A DNA stretch of 64,000 nucleotides from Dactylorhiza incarnata (Eukaryota; Streptophyta; Magnoliopsida; Asparagales; Orchidaceae). Under the pieces are notes generated by a model. That model had not been told where the DNA came from and searched no databases. It saw only the letters and a program-made list of their open reading frames with translations. Location of the stretch: NCBI GenBank assembly GCA_033032865.1, contig JAWHQI010000064.1:496001-560000 (forward strand), in the 5' to 3' direction. Within the stretch, counting starts at the first letter, position 1. Every line of letters starts with the position of its first letter. Positions 56,180 through 64,000 of this stretch are shown piece by piece. The translations under genes and the position numbers were made by a program.

Positions 56180-58430
56180 GTTTCCTCCACCTCAGGTCGA
56201 GTTCAGCTCGACTAGAGGTGTTGAGTTTTCCTCCACCTCCGGTCCAGTTTAGCTCGACCTAAGGTGTTGAGTTTTCTCCACCTCCAGTTGAGTTCGGCTC
56301 ACAGGAGGGTTGTTAAGTGGAGAAAGGTTTGCCTTACACCTCAGGTCGAGTTCGGCTCGACTAGAGGTGTTGAGTTTTCCTCCACCTCAGGTCAAGTTTA
56401 GCTCGACCTAAGGTGTTGAGCTTTCTCCACCTCCAGTTGAGCTCGGCTCACAGGAAGGTTGTTAAGTGGAGAAAGGTTTGCCTTCCACCTTAGGTCGAGT
56501 TCGGCTCGACTAGAGGTGTTGAGTTTTCCTCCACCTCAGGTCAAGTTTAGCTTGACCTAAGGTGTTGAGCTTTCTCCACCTCCAGTTGAGCTCGGCTCAC
56601 AGGAGGGTTGTTAAGTGGATAAAGGTTCGCCTTCTACCTCAGGTCGAGTTCAGCTCGACTAGAGGTGTTGAGTTTTTCTCTGCCTCGAGTCGAGTTCAGC
56701 TCGACCAAAGGTGTGGAGCTTTCTCTACCTCCAGTTGAGTTCGACTCGCCGGAGGGTTTTTAAGTGGAGAAGGGTTTGCCTTCCACCTCAGGTCGAGTTC
56801 AACTCGACTAGAGGTGTTGAGTTTTCCTCCACCTCAGGTCAAGTTTAGCTCGACCTAAGGTGTTGAGCTTTCTCCACCTCCAGTTGAGCTCGACTCACAA
56901 GAAGGTTGTTAATTGGAGAAAGGTTTGCCTTCCACCTCAGGTCGAGTTTGGCTCGACTAGAGGTGTTGAGTTTTCCTCCACCTCAGGTCAAGTTTAGCTC
57001 GACCTAAGGTGTTGAGCTTTCTCCACCTCCAGTTGAGCTCGGCTCACAAGAAAGTTGTTAAGTGGAGAAAGGTTTGCCTTCCACCTCAGGTCGAGTTCGG
57101 CTCGACTAGAGGTGTTGAGTTTTCCTCCACGTCAGGTCAAGTTTAGCTTGACCTAAGGTGTTGAGCTTTCTCCACCTTCAGTTGAGCTCGGCTCACAAGA
57201 GGGTTGTTAAGTGGAGAAAGGTTTGCCTTCCACCTAAGGTCGAGTTCGGCTCGACTAGAGGTGTTGAGTTTTACTCCACCTCAAGTCCAGTTTAGCCCGA
57301 CCTAAGGTGTTGAGCTTTCTCCACCTCCAGTTGAGCTCGACTCACAGGAGGGTTGTTAAGTGGAGAAAGGTTTGCCTTCCACCTCAGGTCTAGTTCGGCT
57401 CGACTAGAGGTGTTGAGTTTTCCTCCACCTCAGGTAAAGTTTAGCTCGACCTAAGGTGTTGAGCTTTCTCCACCTCCAGTTGAGCTCAACTCACAGGAGG
57501 GTTGTTAACTGGAGAAAGGTTTGCCTTCCACCTCAGGTCGAGTTCAGCTCGACTAGAGGTGTTGAGTTTTCCTCCACCTCAGGTCAAGTTTATCTCGACC
57601 TAAGGTGTTGAGCTTTCTCCACCTTCAGTTGAGCTCAACTCACAAGAGGGTTGTTTAGTGGAGAAAGGTTTGCCTTCCACCTAACGTCGAGGTCGGCTCG
57701 ACTAGAGGTGTTGAGTTTTCCTCCACCTCAGGTCAAGTTTAGCTCGACCTAAGGTGTTGAGCTTTCTCCACCTCCAGTTGATCTTGGCTCACAGGAGGGT
57801 TGTTAAGTGGAGAAAGGTTTGCCTTCCACCTAAGGTCGAGTTCGTCTCGACTAGAGGTGTTGAGTTTTCCTCCACCTCAGGTCAAGTTTAGCTCGACCTA
57901 AGGTGTTGAGATTTCTCCACCTCCAGTTGAGCTCGACTCACAGGAGGGTTGTTAAGTGGAGAAAGGTTCGCCTCCTACCTCAGGTCGAGTTCGGCTCGAC
58001 TAGAGGTGTTGAGTTTTCCTCCGCATCAGGTCGAGTTCAGCTCGACCAAAGGTGTTGAGCTTTCTCCACCTCCAGTTGAGCTCGACTCGCAGGAGGGTTG
58101 TGAACTGAAGAAAAGTTTTCCTTCCACCTCAGGTCGAGTTCGGCTCGACTAGAGGTGTTGATTTTTCCTCCACCTCAGGTTAAGTTTAGCTCGACCTAAG
58201 GTGTTGAGCTTTCTCCACCTCCAGTTGAGCTCGCCTCACATGAGAGTTGTTAAGTGGAGCGCCTCCTACTCAGGTCGAGTTCGGCTCGACAAGAGGTGTT
58301 GAGTTTTCCTCTGCCTCAGGTCGAGTTCAGCTCGACCAAAGGTGTTGAGCTTTCTCCGCCTCCAGTTGAGCTCGGATCGCAAGAGAGTTGTTAAGTGGAG
58401 AAAGGTTCGCCTTCCGCCTCAAGTCAGGTT
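56180..58430. repeat. 149-bp tandem array (module C), about 15 copies
   Basis: GGTTTGCCTTCCACCTCAGG recurs every 149 bases (for example 56331, 56480, 56629). Each unit contains two or three short inverted repeats, such as AGGTCAAG-TTTAG-CTTGACCT and GTCGAG-TTCGG-CTCGAC. It is related to module B through GGTCGAGTTCGGCTCGACTA. Copy 1 has only about two units. Confidence 0.94.
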
Positions 58431-58519
58431 CAGCTGAAAAGCCCGGCAAGAGTAACCCGTTGGCAGGGCCCTTCTTGGATTATTCTAAAGCCCCACCTAC
58501 TCGTCAAATAGGTGAGTTG
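58431..58519 (+). other. Conserved 3' tail of the gag-only element, cut by the next insertion
   Basis: CACCTACTCGTCAAATAGGT near 58491-58512 is the reverse complement of copy 1 at about 25111-25131, which lies close to its 3' LTR. Copy 1 continues to the LTR within about 60 bases. Here the sequence stops at AGTTG (58515-58519), the likely target site of the element at 58520. Confidence 0.82.
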
Positions 58520-61500
58520 TGTAACGGCCTAAAATGTGAAATGACCCAAAATGCATATATATTGTAATAAAAGGTGTCCCCTATGATGAAGAAATATAAT
58601 CAGTGTCAACTCGGCATAAGTTTGAAAGTTGAGTATGAGTGTTTATTTGACGCTTTGGGGTTTTCGAGGCTTTTAGCGGAATATGACTTTTTTCTATATT
58701 CATTATTTTGGCACATTTCAGATGTATGTTTGCGGTGGTTTTAAATCTTTCGTTAAGCTAACCGGAAGGTTTGGTTGACTACTGTTATGTTATTATCATG
58801 GTTTAAGAAGTTGCCTCCTAGTTAAAGTGGGGTGCTAATAGAGACTTTGTGTGAGTCTCTAATGCAGGCTTGTTTTAAGAGTGGTCTGCGATTAGACCTT
58901 GGCTGGCATTTTTTTAAAGCGGTGGTTGTATATGTCTTCGATTGGCTTTCTCTCCCGATACCTATCCCCTTTCTCACCGTCTGGAACTCTCGGCGGGCAC
59001 GAGAACTCTAGGGCTGTTGCGAATCTCCTTCCTTATGCTTCAGCGACCTATCTTTTATGCTCGGCAGTGCTGGGAGAGTGATTTAGGGCTGTGGTCTTGT
59101 CCTTCGTGCGCAACGATAGCTGCGCTGGACTGATTTTAGGGCTTTGGCCGGCAAGATTAGGGCTGAAATTATCACTGTGAGATCCTCCTTCCTCTTTCCC
59201 TCTTCTTATATTTCATTTCTGATTTCTAGTTGCTGGTTATAGTTTTATCGATTCATGGGTCGGGGGATATTGTATGCTATTGTGCCCTAAGAGATCTCTA
59301 TATCTCTTGCCTTCTTACCTTGGCTTTGACCGACTAGGGTTTTGTTAGGGGCATGTTGATGAATATCCATGGCTTTTGCTATGGGGTTTTGCTCTGTTAC
59401 TGATAAGTTGAGGGGACTTTTCTATGCTTGGTATCACACATGTAGGCCAGCTGGTACTCTTGATCCTTCTTCATATAGTTTTCTAGTTTTGGGTTTACAT
59501 GTACAGGCTTTACTTTGGTTTAAAAAGGGGGTTTTGCCTAAACTATACCAGCTATATAGTTATATGGTTGGTTGTTGGCTATAGAATGGGGCCAAATCAT
59601 ATTATATATAACTCACGGTAATTTGAGGGGTTTTTTTCTTATGTTCTTACTAAGTTTGGCCGGCTGCTGCCTTAATGTGGATATTGATTAAGATTTACCA
59701 AAGCTTGACCGGCTGTTTGTATTAGAAATGCTATATATGGGTTTATTTATGTTGGTCGGCTATTGCTTATAAACTGGGCCAGTCATTGATAGGAATGTTT
59801 AATAATTGTTCTGCTATTTTGGCTTTGTTTTATGACCGACTACAGTTAGTTAAAGCATTGGGTTTCCATTGAGATCTAGTTCAGTCATGTGTTCTTTTAG
59901 CCGGCTGTATCAATGTTCCTGGGAGGGGGAGATTAAACTTAAGTCCAGTGGGCACTTACATCGGAAAACTTTGGTATCATGGTTATGGAATACTCACTGA
60001 ATTTGGGAGCCCTCTTCTTTATAAATATGACCAGTTGTTGTTACTTACAACATTGAATATTCAGTTGTTGACAAGTGATTAAGAAAGAGTGGTAAGTTGA
60101 ATTGAGTTTTGAAATTATACTTGCATGTGTCTCTTTTATGATTAAACAAATTACATGGCCGGTTAAATAGCTTCCAAATGATGTAATTATGGTAATCCAT
60201 ATTTTAGCTATAGCGAGGTGCAACCCCGATATAAATGACCCTACATGATATGATTCTGATACAGACAACGCGAAGGATGGCACCTCAAAATAGACATGAC
60301 AATGCTATGAACACTGATACTGATGGTGAGAGCTACCTGTTTCATTTAAGCTTTATTGCTTTATGTTCTTTTTACATATGCACACTTATTATACTGAATG
60401 TTAAATGCATAGTTCCTATAACTGATACTTATTGTCGCTATATTGTATGACCTTGATAAAGGCAAACAGGCAATTCACTTCTGAGGGGATTATAAACTGA
60501 ATAATAAAATGAAGAACTAACTATTATGAAAACGTGTCGACACGAGGTTATATTACGGGCAACTTGAACTGCATGCACATGAATGATATGAATATGATGA
60601 ATTGTCAAACCAGTCAAGCCGAAAGGCATAAACTCGGGTTGACCGTACTGGTTTTGGAACATGAAGACCCTTCGGGGTGGGCCCAAAGCATGATACATGA
60701 ATGAACCATGTACATGTACACTGATACGAATGATATGAATATGATGAATTGCCAAACCAGTCGAGCCGAAAGGCATAAACGCGGGTTGACCGTACTGGTT
60801 TTGGAACATGAAGACCCTTCGGGGTGGGCCCAAAGCATGATATATGAATGAACCATGTACATGTACACTGATATGGATTCAATCGCCCTTAATATTACCT
60901 AAAGAACGAAACATTCATGAAAATACTGATTTAAAGGATTATACGGGTATATTGACAAATGTTTATGAACATGAAAACTGACATGATGTTATGTATTCAC
61001 ATTGCTTCCATGATATGGATACGGTTACGATGATGATACTTGCACTGCCTAGCTTACATGTTCCATAACTTATATGAATGCTAATGTTTCATAGCTGCTT
61101 ATACTGTTTATGATTACCGACATGTTCCTACAGTTATTATGTTCCTTCACAGATACTAATACATAGAAATACCGATATACTGATATACAGAGACATTGAT
61201 ATACTGATACATGGATTTATTGCATACATGAATACACTGCTTTAATGTTACATAATATGGTTATGATTCTCCACTGCTCATACTATTTTATTGGTGCTAA
61301 CATGTTCATATAGTTATATGCTTTATAAGTTCACTATTGAGACAGAAAACGGTTAGTATGGAAAATATATTTCTAACTGCATAAGTTTTTCTAATTGTAT
61401 ATAGAAATGAAAGAGGTATATCCTCAATTAGTCATATTTTTATGACTAAGCCCGTCGTCAAAATTTTGTAGGTATCGGACATTACTTTGGATACGCAAAA

Positions 61501-61676
61501 CAAAAGAACTGATTATGGATAAATAGAAAAGATTCAGCAAATAATTTAAGGTATGCAAAGTAAATTTATATTATGTGTTGTTTATTTCATATTCACTAGC
61601 CGCACTTCAGCCTGGGACAAATGTATGAACATAGCTTAGATACAGATGTATGTGGGGTCTAAATAGGGGCCTCACA
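58520..61676 (+). repeat. 5' LTR (3157 bp) of the non-coding element
   Basis: The first 376 bases match 63625-64000 almost exactly. It includes a CT-rich leader-like block (about 58960-59200) and recurring GGCCGGCT words (59640-59920). It also includes a 147-bp direct duplication at about 60580-60873. No gene is seen. Confidence 0.9.
60580..60873. repeat. 147-bp tandem duplication, two copies
   Basis: GAAAGGCATAAAC is at 60621 and 60768, 147 bases apart. The rest, including GACCGTACTGGTTTTGGAAC and CCTTCGGGGTGGGCCCAAAG, is almost identical between copies. Confidence 0.93.
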
Positions 61677-63624
61677 ACTTGGTATCAGAGCCAGGTTTCA
61701 AAGAAGTTCGGTTGTAGTGAGTATTGAATAAGCACACATGATATGTAGGTGAGAAGATTGCTTATAGAATGTTTTTCAAAAATTGTCTAAAGCAAATTAA
61801 GACGAATGGTTTTGAACAAATATATGAAAGGATAGAAATTTAATGGCTTTTACACGAACATTGAGTGAAAATTGATATTATTCCCAGTGTTCAAGTCAAC
61901 CCACATATTTGCAAGGTGAAAATTGATATCTTCGTATTATTTGTCGTAGATAAATGAAACATGGACTAATTGAAAGATGAATGTGCATAGAAGGAAAGAA
62001 GGATCACGTGGTGTAAAATAATTGAATACACAACGAAGGATGTACAAATAACGGGCTCTAACTTTTTACAAGAAGAAAATGGTTATAAATTTTTATAGAA
62101 ACACTGCTAAACATCCGTAGAAAAGTTAAATAACATTGGGAATATTTGTAATGGTGAGAAGAAGCAATAGTAAATGAATATGCATTGTAAGTTTATCTGT
62201 AGTATCTATGACGACATAATGTTGAAAACAACGTGTGACACAAGCATGTGCAAAGAAAACGAAATACAATTACAATTGTAGTTGTGTATAAAGTACGTTG
62301 TTTCAATCATATGTAATGACTTCAAGAAATGTGAAAATAAGTGAGAAGTGATAAGCTATAACTGAAATCAAGATTGAGGTAACAAATAAATGATAAAAGA
62401 AAGTTGCAAACGGTAACAATGTGAATATGAAAATGTGAGGCTAAGGAAAATGAAATATTTCATAGGTCGTTCTGAAGGAAGGGTTACAAAGAGGACTTAA
62501 TAGGATAAGCAAAAATCTTAATTATTTGTGCTTCGAGAAAACGATATGGGAAGTATGAAATGCTTAATGACAAGGAAATAGGGGAATTAAGGTGTGTAAA
62601 GTAGACAAGATAACGTGGTAACGACTTGTTTCTATTAAATCTAAATGATGTTTTGTCCAACATGATCCGTAGCCTTACGTTAATATAAGAAAATGCGAAG
62701 AACTGGCTAATTAAATAGAAGCACTGGTTATGAAGACGTTGAACTACGAATCATGCAATACTCACTGTTAAGAAGAAAAGTAGAAGGTTATGTTGGGTAC
62801 TTAACATTGAAGAAAATGAATAAGCAAAGTAAAGACTATACTGAATTGTAATTTCACTTTCACTCTATATAGTATATCTTGGATTTCGGCCGAATCTTTG
62901 ATACTTTATATGGTTTTGAAAGAGGTGTTACAAAAATATTGAAAAATTAACTTCAAGATATATTTCATATTTTGTTGTCAGGGAGACACTTTGACAAATT
63001 GCAAGTCATAGTTAAGAAAATGGATGTGCATTGACGTCTATCTTCGCCTTATATGACATATATGGTTTTGATCAAGATGTTATACACGCAAGTACAATGA
63101 AAAGAAATAAGGTTACAAATTAAATTGTTTTGTCAAGTTCGTCGTTTCAATACCATGTAATACCTTCAATGAATGTTCACAGACAATATTGTAGGTCGTA
63201 TTAAATTGCAAAGAACGAGAATAAGGACGAAAGATGATATAAGATATATATACGTTAGAAAAAGGGTAGCGTGAGAGATCGTTATATGGCTATCATGTTG
63301 TTGTTATAGTTTACTAAATGTTAAAGCAAACCAATTACGTCTAAATAATGTGACAAGTGAATGCAGAAACCAATATGAAAGTGCTTTACGACAATGTTAT
63401 CATAAAAAAAATGTACTGAAAGGTAATATATGTATTATGAAACACTACTTTTATTTTATTATTGTTTGTGACGGTTTGTCGATCGCTATAATTGAAGAAT
63501 TTACAAATAGGAAAATGAGCGAAGGTTTGATCGATTGACAAAGTATGTAAATAAAGTAGATAAATGAGAATTGATATCGTGTCCTATTTTGGAGGACGAA
63601 AATTTCTATAAGATGGGAAGAGTT
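61677..63624 (+). other. Internal region of the non-coding element
   Basis: This starts with the primer site (TGGTATCAGAGCC, 61680-61692) and ends at the polypurine-like stretch near 63592-63624. It is AT-rich with stops in all frames. No gag or pol motif was recognised on either strand. Confidence 0.82.
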
Positions 63625-64000
63625 TGTAACGGCCTAAAATGTGAAATGACCCAAAATGCATATATATTGTAATAAAAGGTGTCCCATATGATGAAGAAAT
63701 ATAATCAGTGTCAACTCGGCATAAGTTTGAAAGTTGAGTATGAGTTTTTATTTGACGCTTTGGGGTTTTCGAGGCTTTTAGCGGAATATGACTTTTTTCT
63801 ATATTCATTATTTTGGCACATTTCAGATGTATGTTTGCGGTGGTTTTAAATCTTTCGTTAAGCTAACCGGAAGGTTTGGTTGACTACTGTTATGTTATTA
63901 TCATGGTTTAAGAAGTTGCCTCCTAGTTAAAGTGGGGTGCTAATAGAGACTTTGTGTGAGTCTCTAATGCAGGCTTGTTTTAAGAGTGGTCTGCGATTAG
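63625..64000 (+). repeat. 3' LTR (start only) of the non-coding element
   Basis: TGTAACGGCCTAAAATG repeats 58520 onward. It differs at a few positions only and is cut by the window end. Confidence 0.92.

Larger units (their letters stand above)
29664..58519 (+). mobile_element. Gag-only LTR retrotransposon, copy 2, with five younger insertions; 3' LTR outside window
   Basis: The 5' LTR (29664-30361) matches copy 1. Gag is in four pieces: 30416-30965, 32631-32918, 46711-47097 and 52493-52726. Tandem arrays A (81 bp), B (45 bp) and C (149 bp) follow, then the conserved 3' tail (58431-58519). Each insertion has an exact 5-bp duplication of host-element sequence, and removal restores gag or array continuity. 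As in copy 1, no pol is present between gag and arrays. The 3' LTR must lie beyond the element starting at 58520. Confidence 0.87.
58520..64000 (+). mobile_element. Non-coding Tekay-like LTR element, right end outside window
   Basis: The 5' LTR is 58520-61676, the internal region 61677-63624, and the 3' LTR begins at 63625 and runs off the window. The start is TGTAACGGCCTAAAATG and the end GGGGCCTCACA. A canonical primer site, TGGTATCAGAGCC, lies at 61680-61692, and Del-like GGAGGACGAAAATTTC sits before the 3' LTR. The internal 1.95 kb is AT-rich with no frame above about 60 codons and no recognised domain, so this is another non-autonomous element. The probable left target duplication is AGTTG; its partner is not in view. 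Confidence 0.9.

Noticed and set aside
55580..56252. Long open frames on both strands (about 140-206 codons) with 15-residue repeats
   Set aside because: They arise because the 45-bp repeat unit is a multiple of three and lacks stops. The frame is open on both strands and follows the array edges.
61679..61692. tRNA-like or tRNA-complementary match
   Set aside because: Only the short primer binding site is present; no cloverleaf follows, so it is not a tRNA gene.

Overview
The window is eukaryotic, from a flowering-plant nuclear genome. The evidence is plant-type Ty1/copia and Ty3/gypsy polyproteins, initiator-Met-tRNA primer binding sites (TGGTATCAGAG...), a chromodomain remnant, a plant L1-type LINE end and very long Tekay/Del-like LTRs. 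I see no intact host gene, tRNA, rRNA or bacterial-style gene. Nearly all of it is nested retrotransposon sequence. The species cannot be named from this, though the mix would fit a large, repeat-rich (perhaps monocot) genome.

Layout, left to right. (1) 1-2506: flank with short tandem repeats, possibly an old minus-strand LTR. (2) 2507-18855: an Ale/Retrofit-like copia element (142-bp LTRs, target duplication ATAGG). It is split by a minus-strand Tekay-like gypsy element (5613-16853, duplication CATGC, one 5.2-kb LTR and one truncated LTR) and by a solo LTR (17612-18277, duplication CTTGG). (3) 18856-24205: older debris, namely a decayed Reina-like chromovirus pol, an L1 LINE end cut by an AT-rich MITE-like element, and a terminal-inverted-repeat element (about 23199-24018) carrying an open reading frame that looks like a captured gene fragment. 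(4) 24206-28774: a minus-strand, gag-only, Tat-lineage-like element whose 3' half consists of tandem arrays.

(5) From 29664 to at least 58519 lies a second, plus-strand copy of the same gag-only family. Its gag is cut into four pieces by three insertions: a SIRE-like solo LTR (30966-32630, duplication CAGTG), a 13.8-kb non-coding Tekay-like element with 5.8-kb LTRs (32919-46710, duplication CGCGC), and a 5'-deleted Tork-like copia element (47098-52492, duplication GAGGG). Its 3' arrays are cut by another SIRE-like solo LTR (53233-54846, duplication CTTGT). Its extreme 3' end is cut by a further Tekay-like non-coding element that starts at 58520 and runs off the window. The 3' LTR of the gag-only host element is not in the window.

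How the parts work together: the non-coding long-LTR elements and the gag-only family would need proteins in trans from complete relatives, because none here has an intact pol. The more unusual signals are: a frame-restoring 85-bp GT-AG insertion between gag and protease of the Tekay-like element; repeated perfect palindromes just upstream of the TATA box in every LTR of the gag-only family; several distinct tandem arrays in that family, all built on short GTCGAG...CTCGAC hairpins; 158-bp arrays at the same place in the LTRs of two Tekay-like families; and the gene-fragment-bearing inverted-repeat element. All boundaries were found by eye from LTR pairs, target duplications and interrupted reading frames. 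No alignment or database search was run.
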